From Coccinella septempunctata (lineage: Eukaryota; Arthropoda; Insecta; Coleoptera; Coccinellidae), in NCBI RefSeq assembly GCF_907165205.1, contig NC_058195.1:29532936-29596935 (forward strand): a stretch of DNA of 64,000 bases, written 5' to 3'. Position numbers and translations under genes: made by a program. Below are positions 32,400 through 43,539 of this stretch, piece by piece; position 1 is the first letter of the stretch, and every line of letters begins with the position of its first letter. The notes below the pieces were generated by a model. It saw only the letters and a program-made list of their open reading frames with translations, was not told where the DNA came from and ran no database searches.

Positions 32400-34090
32400 T
32401 ATGAAACATAATTCAATACATTGAACTCTCATTGAATATAATGAAATTTAGTTATAATATGGAATTGCTGTAGAATATGCTAAATTTAAATATTATATTT
32501 CGTAATTTAGTGTTCTTGAAAGATAATTAATTTTCCAAAGTATTGAAGGTGAAAAGGAATATTGGAAAATATATCACTCATTGAATTTTTCCAAAAACAC
32601 TTTCAGATTCTATAAAATTCCATAAATTCCACAGATTTCTGATTCATTTGTGAAAAAGTCTAAAAAAAATATTATACAAAAATATCTCAAATACCTTGAA
32701 CGAAAACTTTCTTTCCCTTCTTCGTTTGCTTACTTAATTTGCTTGCTCCTCTCTTCCTTCTCTTCATGATTCGGCTCGAAGCTGAAATAAGTCAATTTGT
32801 AATGTGTTATTAATTCGTGACAATCTTTTGTCCTACTAAAAATGACACTTAAGGAAGCTTTAAGCTAGAATGAGGGACCGTAATTTTCAATTTGGAACGT
32901 TTGTGTTTTTATTTCAGAAACATTTTCATAGAAACGTTTCAGATTAACCTCTCATACGTAGGTCATTTCTGGTGTTGGGTGTATCTATGTCTCGCAAATA
33001 TATATGAACCAAAAAGAGAAACGTTTCACGTGGAAAATTAGTGGTTTCAGTAACAAATTTTGGTTTACCTACTGCAGGATGATTCACATCCACTTCTGAA
33101 TGATTCAATTAACGAAACTTTCTTATAAAATTGAATGACACTATTTCTTACCTTCTAAGTTTCGCAAAGTCCAAAATCCTTCTGGAGATTATTCTATGTG
33201 GTACCTATTGAATCGATAATAGTATATTAAATATTTCAGACTGAACATATTTTGCAAAATTTTTCTGGAAAAAAAAGTTGCATAGAATAAACGGGGGAAT
33301 AATGATAATATAAATTTGTTTTAAAATCCAAAAAATCATTCTAAACTATTCAACAACTTCATAACATTCCTTTAAGATTTTGAATTTTTTCTGAGAAAAA
33401 TTATGCTATATCACCATCTTGTTTCTGGAATACCCAATAGTTATATCTATATAATGTGAAATTTTTCAAAAAATTATTCTAGTATTGATAAATATGTATA
33501 TGAAAATGAATAGAAGTTATCGCCAATTTTCGATAACAGTTTTTGATACAAAATTCTAAATACTCTTTGATGATATTTCTGATATTCAAAAGATTCATGA
33601 CCTTTCCACATTCTTCCACTTTGATGTTATGAGGATACAGTAGCGCACGCCTCAACATTTCACCATGGTCGCCTAGGATGTTGAGAATAAGAAAAATAAA
33701 CATAATAGTGACTGCGAATATTTGACTTTTTTCCGGTTTTTTCTCAATATTTTTCAACAATTTGAATGAATATAATAGTTTCAACAGAAATATATTCAGA
33801 ATTGAATACTCAATCATATTTTTCGAACAATTTCATTTTCTTTCCTTATATTACTGGGAGTTCTTAGGCTCCAAAAATATTTTAGCTCAGTAGAGAATTT
33901 CGAACAATACATATCATTTTTACCAATTTTCAGATATCAAATATGCATGTCCAGTTCTCCAGAAACGTCTAATAGGCACTCGAACTTTGTACATTGCTCC
34001 AATTTTTAAAATTATTTTTATTTCAGTTTCCAGAATCTGAATAAGAGAGGAGAGTCATCGCTAAAGAGTTTGACTAAAAATAGAATTTTC
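32400..34090. other. Mostly non-coding; one unidentified minus-strand ORF
   Basis: AT-rich. The only longer frame is at 33479-33817 on the minus strand (112 codons). It has a hydrophobic segment IFAVTIMFIFLILNIL followed by a charged stretch. An insect chemoreceptor exon was considered, but no diagnostic motif is present. No repeats recognised. Confidence 0.4.
33479..33817 (-). CDS. Hypothetical protein with one membrane-like segment
   Basis: 112 codons from ATG to stop. Residues about 35-50 form one strongly hydrophobic stretch; the rest is Lys/Glu-rich. The segment ILGDHGEMLRRALLYPHN with following Ile/Leu-rich helices is loosely reminiscent of insect odorant-receptor exons, but none of the conserved OR residues can be pointed to. 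It may simply be a chance frame in AT-rich DNA. Confidence 0.15.
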   Translation of the reverse strand: MIEYSILNIFLLKLLYSFKLLKNIEKKPEKSQIFAVTIMFIFLILNILGDHGEMLRRALLYPHNIKVEECGKVMNLLNIRNIIKEYLEFCIKNCYRKLAITSIHFHIHIYQY

Positions 34091-34094
34091 CAAA

Positions 34095-34561
34095 TTGCTT
34101 GGGCACCATAGATGGAGAACAGGTCAGCATTATTACACCCCCAATAGTGGTTCTTATTATTATAATCATAAGAGAAGTCATAGTCTCGTGGTAATGGCAA
34201 TTGTAAATGGCAATTACGAATTTATTATGGTAGATTTCGGGACGGATAGCAGGGTATCCGATGGTGGAGTAATTGAGAATACGGAGTTCTACAGAAGAAT
34301 TCTAATAGCAACAAAAGTCTTCCCTTCGTATTTATTGGAGATGAAGCGTTTTCCTTGAAGCCATTTAGTCAGAATGAATTGGTCAGAGAAAAACGTACAT
34401 TCAATTATAGATTGTCCCGGGCCCTTCGTGCGGTGGAAAATGCTTTCGGAATTTTTCTTCATCCTATCGAATTGAGATTAGAAGATGTGGAGAGAGTTGT
34501 AATGGCAGCTTGTGTTCTACATAACTTTTTGAGAAAAAACTGGCGATACTGGTATATCTAG
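34095..34561 (+). pseudogene. PIF/Harbinger transposase, C-terminal half (copy 1)
   Basis: Plus strand reads NSGSYYYNHKRSHSLVVMAI, then YEFIMVDFGTDSRVSDGGVI with the catalytic-region Asp, then FSQNELVREKRTFNYRLSRA and RVVMAACVLHNFLRK. These are the DDE_Tnp_4 blocks of PIF/Harbinger nucleases (NSGSFYFNYK, VDVGxxGRxSDGG, FNYRLSRARRVVENAFG, LHNFLRK). The frame shifts once around 34355, and the segment between GDEAF and the end is slightly condensed. The N-terminal part is missing, so it is dead. Confidence 0.85.
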
Positions 34562-35004
34562 CAACTATGATCCAGAACATCCAGGCGAGGTTGCTGTTGA
34601 AGCGAATTTTACAAATTTACAAAAGAGACCTGCATCAGAATCTGCAAAACAAGTTCCAGATTTATATAAAAATTATGATGAAGGTATCGTACCATGACAA
34701 GACAACTACATTTAGGTTCTACGCTGAGTTTTTTTGAAATATATTCGATGATGTGTATTGTACAACAGCATGTAGTCAAATAAAATGAAAAAAAAAAAAA
34801 ATTAACGAACGGCATTTTTATTTATATAAAAAAAATCAGAAGAATATTGAAAATATTATAAAAATAGGAATCCATAATATAGCTTCTCTCTAACATTAGT
34901 TTCGACAACATAAAGTATAAATTCTAACAAAAACAAGAAAAAACACAGTATTTCACACAACTAAACAAAAATGAAACGAATACACTCAGAAATTATAACA
35001 ATAA

Positions 35005-35334
35005 CTAATCATACATAATATTTTTATGTAAATTTGACGTGAATGTTCTATAATATTGTTGTTCTACATTGTTCGACATTGGCTGCAACTCTTGGTATCG
35101 GAGACTTTCTGTCGTTTGAGGCTCATTATTTTGAAGAACAACTCTCGTATGTCTCCGAACGTTGCCCATTTGTGGTTCAAATAATATGTCACTCAATAGC
35201 TTCTCAGTGACAATTCCTGTCTCAGGATACAATGATCTGCGTTTGTTTGCTATATTTTTGCCAGCTATATCGAACTTGTCCTCTTCTGGAGAACTGAGCT
35301 GTGCTGAAACTTTTTGTAGGACTTCTTCCGTCAA
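35005..35334 (-). CDS. Harbinger accessory protein, BESS-like C-terminal part (copy 1)
   Basis: The minus-strand frame is convergent to the transposase, the usual arrangement of the second (Myb/MADF-type) gene in Harbinger elements. It carries SPEEDKFDIAGKNIANKRRS and TEKLLSDILFEPQMG, matching the D-E-F-D-x-x-G-K-x-x-A-x-K-x-R and AEKLINDVLFEA pattern of MADF-BESS accessory proteins. Those proteins bring the transposase to the nucleus and to DNA ends. The MADF/Myb DNA-binding part should lie upstream (higher coordinates) but is not recognisable in 35335-35640. Probably incomplete. Confidence 0.55.
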   Translation of the reverse strand: MTEEVLQKVSAQLSSPEEDKFDIAGKNIANKRRSLYPETGIVTEKLLSDILFEPQMGNVRRHTRVVLQNNEPQTTESLRYQELQPMSNNVEQQYYRTFTSNLHKNIMYD

Positions 35335-35721
35335 ACTCTTCTCTTTTCTTTGTTTTCTTGGGGCCTTTGTAGATGCTGATGATGTATTAGGTATTGTATT
35401 TGCCGGTGCAATTGCATCAATTGACTCCTAAGATGTAGGGAACATCGTTTTGTCCAAATGGACATTTTCGTCCACTTGCGATACCGAGAGTAACAGTGAA
35501 ATAGGCCAGAGGTGAAACTACATTGTCTAAGTTTGATGAACAAGGAGAGATAATTACACTGAATGTGAGTTGACCAATAATTATGATGTACGTAGGAGCA
35601 ATGCATGTATCGTGCAAGTGAAAATGGGAGAAGCAAAATTAATTGATCTGAGAAGTGCTAGAATATTACAATGAAATAAGAAGAGCAAAATTAATTAATA
35701 AAATGAGAAAAACAATCATAA

Positions 35722-36326
35722 CACGGGTCAACACCAAATTTGACTTTGACTGCAAAGCATAAAATTTCGATGGTTAAGATCCTAATTAGACGAAAAAAAA
35801 ATATATGGCATGAAAAAGTTTGCTTCTGTGTTAAGGAGACTGATTCAACGATATCATTTACAATAACTACAAGCAACATGTGGATCCCATGGCTTGTCTT
35901 GATTCCAAACAGGAAAGTCAAAATATGCTTCATAGGCTTCAGAGAGAACGTGAAATGTCTTGAATTCGTATTTCACGTCATGAATTATAATAAATTGATC
36001 ACATATAAAACAAAATGCATCAGCATCGTATTTACACTTTCTTGACGACTTTTGAAGTTTGTCTGGGCTTGTAAATAACATCTTATCGTTGTTTATGACT
36101 AGTGACACTTTGTTAGGGTAAACACCCCACTATCAATCATCGCGCGGTTTTTGAATTATTAAAAATTATTTAAAAAAAATGAAGAATGAGTATTAATACT
36201 ATAACTATCACAAAAGCAAACTTTATACCAAAAACAGGTATTTTCTTTTCGTTTTTGTGCATAATTATCGGAAAATCCTAGTATAAACGTTAGGACAAAG
36301 AACGTAAAATTTTTTGTAGAGTCGTG
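35722..36326 (-). mobile_element. 605-bp insertion with TAA duplication and CACG ends
   Basis: Comparison with copy 2 (near 55852), which lacks it, fixes the ends. TAA at 35719-35721 and 36327-36329 flank an element that starts CACGGGTCAACACCAAATTT and ends with the inverse CACGACTCTACAAAAAATTT. It carries a minus-strand ORF (35854-36108) with CKYDADAFCFICDQF and AYFDFPVWNQDKPWDPHVAC. This Cys-containing module is known from multicopy animal transposon-derived proteins, followed there by a longer domain. Its function is not established. Probably a non-autonomous, internally deleted copy. Confidence 0.75.
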
Positions 36327-36575
36327 TAATTAATCAGAGAAGAGCAAAATAGTATTATTTACACATTACGTTGGACTTGAAGAGTGCTAAAATTGATCAA
36401 TGAAATCAACATTTTCAGAGACGGACTTCTTACAAGTAAGCACGGTTAGAACCTCCATCAGAAAAACAGAAAATACAATTGATAAATCATGAAACGAGAG
36501 TATTAGAGATAATCACTAACCGTTGGTTTCAATGGGTGCAGAATGCTGAGAACATGCTCATCGAGCCAGATGAAT

Positions 36576-36850
36576 GAACGTAGAGTCATTCGGGGCAACT
36601 GTGCCCCGCACTTTTGCCTTTCAAGCCATACCCTGTTTCAAATGTTGAAGCTAGGAAAATAGAAACATATTCATAAGATAGAGAATTTTCTAATCTATAA
36701 AAATACATCAAAAAGCCAACAAACAAAAACGTTTTCTTTCCGCAAAAAGAAATTTAATGGTGAAAGTCGGAGTGCGCTCACATGCCCCGTATTGCGGATA
36801 AGTGTGCGCACCCTATTTACAAAATAATGTCATAAAAATGTTACAATATT
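36576..36850. other. Spacer between Harbinger copy 1 and Jockey fragment
   Basis: Contains GGGGCAACTGTGCCCC, a short palindrome at about 36590-36605. No ORF or other repeat recognised. Confidence 0.35.
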
Positions 36851-37916
36851 AGAGAAATGCTGTTTATTGTCAATACACTATATTCATCTCTTGGTCGGTT
36901 TTCTTCTCGCACACTATCGTGCTGGAATTTATGTGTTTATCCTCTATTGGATAACACTTCATTGGATGTTTCAATAAGTTTATGTTCTTATTTCAATCTC
37001 TTCTTAATTGAACTCTTGGTCTCCTTCGGTAAATTCGCATTCTCCTTTTGTCTTCCTCTGGGTCGTAGTCCACTAGTCTCCTGTGTTCTTGATTCGGATG
37101 GTTTTTCGCTGTTTCGAATAATTTCTCTGCTTTTCTATTCATGAATTCCGTTCTGGTTTCCCATTTTAGGTCCCTATAAAGCTGTCTATTCCTGACAAAC
37201 CAAGGTGCATCTATTGCACATCGTAGCAGCTTGTTTTCAGTGGCCTGAATTCTTTTGATGTGGCTCTTTGCCGCGAAACCCCAGGCAACTGATCCATAAG
37301 TCAGTTGAGGCCTAGCAACGGCTTTGATTATCTTCAATTTTGTCTCTTTCGACATGTGGCTCCTTCTTCCTTTTAAGCCCGTTTGCAACAGCCGAGAATT
37401 CTCTAGAAAATTTACTCGAGATTTCATGCGCCGTGAATTATGTACCGTTACATACGCACTTTCGGTAGAATTCTCTGTTGAGTTGCGTACTAAATAATCT
37501 CTGCCGTTTTCTTGCGAGAATTTTGTAGAGAATTCTCCAGAGAATTCTCGGCTGTTGCAAACGGGCTTTAGAGGTTAGAGGGTAGAGTCTATTCATCGCT
37601 GCTTTCGTTTTGTCGATTGCTTGTTTGACATGACTTTTCCAAGTTAGTCCTTTGTCAAGCGTTATTCCTAAATATTTGGCTTCATTTTTTCAGTCGATTT
37701 CTTCGCCGTCAACTTCCAGATTCGTTGCGGCTCGCAGTCTTCTCTTCTGTAGTAATATTGCTTGGCTCTTTTGTCCATTGAGCTTGATTTTCCACTTTAT
37801 GCACCAGTCATTTGTTATTACTTCTGGGTTGCGGTGTCGAGTTTCTATGCCTGTGTCGTCAGCATATAACGTTAGCATGGTTCTTGGATTCTTCGGAATA
37901 TCGAATATTATATTAA
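36850..37916 (-). pseudogene. Jockey-type LINE ORF2 fragment (C-terminal)
   Basis: Minus-strand 37690-37920 reads IIFDIPKNPRTMLTLYADDT and CIKWKIKLNGQKSQAILLQK. 36993-37427 reads GRRSHMSKETKLKIIKAVAR followed by PQLTYGSVAWGFAAKSHIKR. Both parts match the last third of the intact LINE ORF2 at 61044-63677 with moderate divergence. Compared with it, about ten residues are missing after HRNPEVI, and a 192-bp MITE (37376-37567) splits the RT from the C-terminal domain. An element with 8-bp duplications abuts its upstream end. Confidence 0.85.
37376..37567. repeat. TTA-type MITE (family C, copy 2)
   Basis: Starts AGCCCGTTTGCAACAGCC and ends with the exact inverse. Flanked by TTA at 37373-37375 and 37568-37570. 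It lies within LINE coding sequence, so its ends can be checked against the intact LINE around 63360. Best preserved of the three copies. Confidence 0.85.
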
Positions 37917-37924
37917 ACATATGT

Positions 37925-38690
37925 TACGGGCAATGTAATTATTTAGGTCAGTATTCATAATGCTTGGTTATTATGAATAATGACCATTAAAATCGGGCAA
38001 TTTGATAAATTTGAATTACTTTACAATAATTTCTTACATTGCCCGGTCATTATAAATACCGCTATTATTTCTTTGGGCACTTTGATTAATTGACATCAAA
38101 GGGACAACCTATGTGGAAAGAATGGCGAAGTTATTCCACTGATAGGGATTTAACTAAGAGAATGTGCAAGATTGTCATCCAAGACAGGCTATAGTCGTAT
38201 GGCTGTAAAGGTAGCTGTAAATCCGACGAGCGCAAGTGTCGTAAAGAAAAAAAGCTATGTAACACTAAATGTCACCAAAGTGGTGAATGAATAGAGCCTG
38301 TATTGGCCTGTATTGCTACGTATGTATTGACATTTTGGGTGAAAATAAATTTGAAAGTACGTACATATCTAATAATAAATTTATTTGGACTTACGTTTTG
38401 TTTGTACTTATTTCATCCCACCGGTTTGTTTTTCAGCATGTGAAATTTTATTTGTTATGTTTTGTTTGTTACTTTGTCAGTCAGGTATGCAAAAATTTGT
38501 TATTTTTTATAAGAAATATTAATAATATATAATTTTCAAATTGCCCACCTGATTTTTAGCATTATACATAATAACCGGGCAGTGTAATATTTGCAACATA
38601 ATTTATTATATCATTTTGTCATATCCTTTTGGGCACTTTTTGAATTGCCCGGGCATTATAAACAATGCCCAATTATTTACATTGCCCGTA
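37925..38690. mobile_element. hAT-like non-autonomous element (766 bp)
   Basis: Ends TACGGGCAATGTAA and inverse, flanked by the direct 8-bp repeat ACATATGT (37917-37924 and 38691-38698). The interior holds several GGGCA/TGCCC subterminal motifs and no transposase. It separates the Jockey fragment from the Gypsy LTR. Confidence 0.8.
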
Positions 38691-38698
38691 ACATATGT

Positions 38699-38959
38699 TA
38701 GACTATTTCAGGATGAGTTGATTAGAAGCACAACTGAGTTTCTCTGTAAAAGAGATTTTTGTTTTTATTATTTACATAATTCATTCGATATAACATTATG
38801 TACAAAATCTTACCTGTAAAAGAGAAACGACATTTAATGCTGATAATTACAATATGTCATCAATCTCTTACGACAGGGAATAGAACGAGGTGATAAAAAT
38901 CACAGAACAAAACTGACTCAAGCCATAACAATCAAAATAAAGGAATAAATTTTCTTTAC
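38699..38959 (-). repeat. Gypsy 3' LTR
   Basis: About 260 bp, nearly identical to 41162-41424. On the minus strand it starts TGTAAAGAAAATTTATTCC and is preceded by the purine tract CCCATGGGGGGTGA (about 38960-38975), a good polypurine primer. The distal end, expected near AGTCT, meets the 8-bp duplication of the adjacent hAT-like element. Confidence 0.75.
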
Positions 38960-39015
38960 ATCACCCCCCATGGGAAAGAAAGTATTCACAAAATATTATT
39001 CATGCGGCTTCTTTT

Positions 39016-41125
39016 CTAGTTTTTATTTTTTAGTGCAGGGATTAGTTTGGATATATGAAAAAGGTTTGACTCGGATTTCCTGTGACCGGTATTAACCCTA
39101 TAAATCGAAGGCGATAGTTTTTCGACAATCTCATATGGTCCAATTCTTAGTTCGTCAAGTTTCTTCCTATTTAATCTGTTTCCATTTTCAACAAACACCA
39201 TGTCATCAACATTGAGTTCAAGATGTTCACGACCTTTATTATAGATTTTCTCGTTATATTCATGATTTTTTAATGAAATTTTTCTATCTTCAGTTAAAGT
39301 GTGCTCAGAAATGTTCTCTTTTAATTCTTTAGGCAAAACAGTGGCATCTGTACCATTCAACAAATACGATGGTGGCTACTGTGTGACTGTATGCACTGTG
39401 TCATTGTATTTTTGTACACCTTCCTGAGCAACAGATGTCCTAGCTTTCTTTTCCTCATTTTCACCTGATTTTATTTATTAAGGTTTGATTCAATCTCTCA
39501 TTCAAACCATTAGAAAAGGGTGAATTCACAGCAGTGAATATCAAATTTATGCGTTTTTTATTCAAAAATTCTTTGAATTCCTTTGAATTAATGCCTGGAT
39601 ATTGATCTGTGAGCACAGTTCCAATTTTTTCTGCATCTCCAATGTTATTCACCAATTTAATGAAATCGGTTGCGTGTTGGGTTTTTGAAGTAAGGATATA
39701 GGCAAATCTGGTGAAGTGATCAACTAGTAAATGCATGTATTTTTTCGTTGATCGAGATCCTCCAAAACCTTCGATTGTATCGATCGACATGATTTCGAAT
39801 GGTTTTGTGGCTGGCCCTAAATGAGACAATAATCCAACCTTTTTTTGACCTCTTGTTTTATTTTGGATGCATATCTTGCAATTTTTGCACACAGATTTTA
39901 TATTTTCCGTTAAATTTTTTGCCGTATAATATGGTCCACTCATTTTTTGCATCTGTTTTATTTCTATATGACATAAAGTACAGAAATTTTCTGACAATAT
40001 GATTTTCTCCTTTTTTGGAATTTTTTTATAGTGAACATTGTGTTTGGTTATTAATTGTGGTTTTTTCCTTTGTACATATGGGTTTCTTTTTTGATCTTCC
40101 AAGATATCCTCTAGTTTTATCAAATTCACAACTTTTAATTGTTCCTCCATATTGTCATCTGCTTCCAAAACAGGATTTCTGCTGAGACAGTCAGCTTCGG
40201 TATTATTTTTACCAGGAGAATATTTGATATCAAAGTCATATTGTGATAGGTAGTACGCAAGGTCTCCAAGTTCCTCGTCAGTCCTTGATTTCAAATTCAT
40301 ATTTTCCAAAGTTTTATGGTCCGAAAAAACTGTGAACTTCCTTCCTATCAATTTATGTTGCCAATATTATACACATTCTTTATGGCCAAACATTCTAAGT
40401 AAATTGCCTTCTTTTTTTTTTTGCACCTCATTGAGTTTTTTCGAAAAGTATGCCACTGGATTTTTTTCTCCATTTTCCTGTGGTTGCTTAAGTACTCCAC
40501 CTACTCCCAGTAAACTTGCATCTGTATATATGTATATGGGGAGACTTCGGTCAAAAATTGTTAATACTGGCTGGGTACATAGTAAATCCTTCAATTTATC
40601 GAATGACTCTTGACATTCTTTTGTCCAAATAAAAGGTTTTCCCTTTCTGAGGAGATTGTGTAAAGGATCTAGCGTTACAGCTGTGTTTGGTACATACTTG
40701 TGATAAAAATTTATTTTACCTAAAAATTGTCTTAACATTTGTTTTAGTCTTGGGCACTGGAAAGTTTCTTATTGAGGTTAAATTGTCTTTTAATGGCTTT
40801 ACAGAATTGTTCTCGATAATATGACCTAGATATTTTACAGAATCAACTGCAAATCTACATTTTACAAATTTTAACCTGAATCCTTCTGTTTTGATTGCTT
40901 GAAAAAATTGTGTCAAATGCTCGATATGTTCTGAGCATGTTTTTGAGAAGATCAGAATATCATCAATGTAGCACACAGATTTCTTTATGGAAGAATGGCA
41001 CTTGAAAATCTTCTGGTATCAAAAATATTCTTCCATCTTCAGTGTTGATAGAAGTTACGGCAATGTGATTTGATTTTCCATCTTGAGAGGGTTTTACCTC
41101 AAAGGTGAACCTTAGTTTAGACATT
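39016..41125 (-). pseudogene. Gypsy pol remnant: RT (part), RNase H, integrase
   Basis: From high to low coordinate: CYIDDILIFSKTCSEHIEHL (RT catalytic YxDD, about 40960); VKYLGHIIENNSVKP; QFLGKINFYHKYVPN; IYTDASLLGVGGVLKQ (RNase H); FSDHKTLENM; CHIEIKQMQKMSGPYY and CKNCKICIQNK (integrase zinc region); IMSIDTIEGFGGS (first integrase Asp); VLTDQYPGINSKEF (second Asp); SNGLNERLNQTL (Glu region); and DELRIGPYEIVEKLSPSIYR near 39100 (C-terminal domain). Stops or shifts occur at about 40730, 40367 and 39461-39363. Inactive. Confidence 0.85.
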
Positions 41126-41161
41126 TTCGTCTTCAATCTGTCAAGAAATGTCGTTTTATAA

Positions 41162-41424
41162 GACTATTTCAGGATGAGTTGATTAAAAGCACAACTGAGT
41201 TTCTCTGTAAAAGAGATTTTTGTTTTTATTATTTACATAATTCATTTGATATAACATTATGTACAAAATCTTACCTGTAAAAGAGAAACGACATTTAATG
41301 CTGATAATAATTACAATATGTCATCAATCTCTTACGACAGGGAATAGAACGAGGTGATAAAAATCACAAAACAAAACTGACTCAACTCATAACAATCAAA
41401 ATAAATGAATAAATTTTCTTTACA
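41162..41424 (-). repeat. Gypsy 5' LTR
   Basis: Near-identical to 38699-38959 with a few substitutions and a 3-bp length difference (an extra AAT in a TAATAATTAC stretch). It starts TGTAAAGAAAATTTATTCA on the minus strand. Similar LTRs suggest a relatively recent insertion in spite of the broken pol. Confidence 0.75.
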
Positions 41425-41824
41425 TATATTAAATATATTCTTCACATGTGTCGATGATTGGTGCTCATTCTCAATGCGGGAACAGAAACTGACGTTCTGC
41501 TCTGTTCTGACCTGAATATATTATATTATATATTATATTCTATTAGTCGTCCAGAGGGTCCAGTTGTCCGAGGTGAATAGAAATAGTTTGTGCTTAAACA
41601 TCAATTTTCGATTCGAAGTTGAGAGAATAGTGATAATCACTATTCAAAAGTTGGATATAGTGATTTATATCACCTTAAATTTAATATATAAATAAGTAAT
41701 TGTTATGTACACTCGATGAATAATCGTCAGCCGGCACAATGCCCGTAGAATATGCGTCAGCCAAAGGAAGCTGGTCACTGCCCTTGACTTTGGAAGCCTG
41801 GCTGACGCAGAATCCACCACTATA
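41425..41824. other. No recognisable gene
   Basis: AT-rich spacer between the Gypsy LTR and the 140-bp satellite. Nothing recognised except a GTCAGCC-rich stretch leading into the satellite. Confidence 0.35.
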
Positions 41825-42244
41825 AACGTGACTGACGTCCATTTTTATGTTCAATTTGATTAAAATAATCATTTTTCAAAGTTTCAAGTGAAGATCAGTC
41901 ACTTCGATTTTCAGATTTTTCCGACCACTTCAAACGCCTTACTGACGATGTTACCATCATCGGGAACGTGACTGACGTCCATTTTTATGTTCAATTTGAT
42001 CAAAATAATCATTTTTCAAAGTTTCAAGTGAAGATCAGTCACTTTAATTTTCAGATTTTTCCGACCACTTCAAACGCCTGACTGACGATGTTACCACCTT
42101 CGGGAACGTGACTGAGGCCCATTTTCACTCATAATCATGTATAATTAACATTATTACGAAGTTTCACGTGGAGATCAATCCTTTTTTGTTTTGAGATTTT
42201 TCCGGCGAGTTTTACCGCCTCCCACGCCCACACCCACCGCTATT
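41825..42244. repeat. 140-bp tandem satellite, three copies
   Basis: Units start with AACGTGACTGACGTCC at 41825 and 41965 and with AACGTGACTGAGGCCC at 42105, a constant period of 140 bp. The first two are almost identical; the third is diverged after its first third. Units contain AAAGTTTCAAGTGAAGATCA and a Pro/His-like C-rich tail in the third. Confidence 0.85.
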
Positions 42245-43167
42245 GGACTGACTATATGTGAGGATTTTAAGAAAAAAGGAGATGACATTGTTTCAGGCCA
42301 TCTTTTATTTAGTACTGACCAAAAGCTGCCTGCTAGCCCTCCTCCCACCCCGAAATGAATAGGTATTATCTACAGGGAGACTAGGCGAAAAATTATCCTT
42401 CGAATCTCAATCCCAATTCAAAAATTTCATCCAATCTAACCATTCGATGGGGTAAGCGTCTCGCTCTACAGAATTTTGGCAAGAAAACGGCGGAAATTAT
42501 TTCGTAAGAAATTTGCTGTATAGCTTTTGGATATGTAAGTATGCAACTGAACAGTGAATTCTACCGAAAGTACGTATGTAATTGCCTAGAATTATGATGC
42601 ATGAACTCCCGAGTGAATTCTCGATAGAATTTTCGGCTAGTGCGAACGGGCTTTACACGCAAATTGAAATTTTTTAATTGTGTTTTTTTCTTGGTTTTGA
42701 TGAATTCATAGAACAATTTGATGGCATTTTTTGTATGTGTGCATATATTTTCGAAAATATCTTGAAAATTTTTTTTTTATTCATTTTTCAATGAGAAAAT
42801 TCAATATGACTGCTATACTAATAAAAATAGTCGTATCTGGAAATCCAGGAGGATGATTTCAATAAAAATGATATAATTTCATCAAATTACGAACATTGAA
42901 GTATTTCTAAATTTCATGGGAATTAATCGTAAAGGGAAAATATTATAATCATTTTCAATATATCATATATTTTCGATTTTTCATTATAAATCTATATCAA
43001 AACAAGATATTTCAATTCTAGGAACGTTATAGTGGGGGACTTCCGAAGAAATTGTTTATCAATAAATAAAATTTCTATGTAGTATAGTTTGGAAGATAGT
43101 AATGGTGAGCATCAAATTTGTCACCACCCTGTATTGCAATATCTCTATGGTCAGAGCTTCTGTTTTG
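42245..43167. other. Non-coding; contains TTA-type MITE remnant
   Basis: Between satellite and composite copy 1. Other than the MITE remnant at 42452-42652, only AT-rich sequence; a CCACCCTGTA end resembling family F-type termini lies at about 43128-43134. Confidence 0.4.
42452..42652. repeat. TTA-type MITE (family C, copy 3), left arm damaged
   Basis: Shares GGCAAGAAAACGGCGGAAAT, the CTACCGAAAGTACGTATGTA stretch and the right end GGCTAGTGCGAACGGGCT, followed by TTA (42653-42655), with copies 1 and 2. The left arm has lost most of the inverted repeat. Confidence 0.65.
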
Positions 43168-43539
43168 TGATTGGATAATGATTTTTGATAAATCAGTGAG
43201 TAATGGCCCATGAATATAAGTGATTAATGAATGTTTGAGAGACATTGGATATTGGAATATTGATAGCTTATGTGAATAAAATTTATTTCTTTTTACCTAC
43301 TCAATACAAAAATTAAATCATCTCAAAAAAAAATAGATCATCAATTTTTCGTACAGAATGAACCGACTAAAAGTAGAAATAAAAACAAAACAAAACTCTG
43401 AAAAAAATTGATGGTCAGCATGGAATATAACAACATAATAAAATGTAAATAGAAACAGAAAACAATATACTCTGATAATAATTTTTTCTCCTAGTACTTA
43501 TATCACTTGTTTCGGTAAGTATTATAAACAAAAGTCATC

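Larger units (their letters stand above)
34386..36575 (+). repeat. Harbinger 3' region, copy 1 (pairs with 54523-56097)
   Basis: Highly similar to 54523-56097. The shared part covers the end of the transposase, the non-coding middle, the opposite-strand BESS-like ORF and the stretch ending AGCCAGATGAATGAA. Copy 1 additionally contains a 605-bp insertion (35722-36326) absent from copy 2. Confidence 0.85.
38699..41424 (-). mobile_element. Ty3/Gypsy retrotransposon with both LTRs, internally deleted
   Basis: LTRs at 38699-38959 and 41162-41424 enclose 2.2 kb of pol. gag and most of the protease/RT part are missing: a short N-terminal coding piece (MSKLRFTFEV...) is joined almost directly to the RT box CYIDDILIFSK. 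About half the expected length is therefore deleted. Confidence 0.75.
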
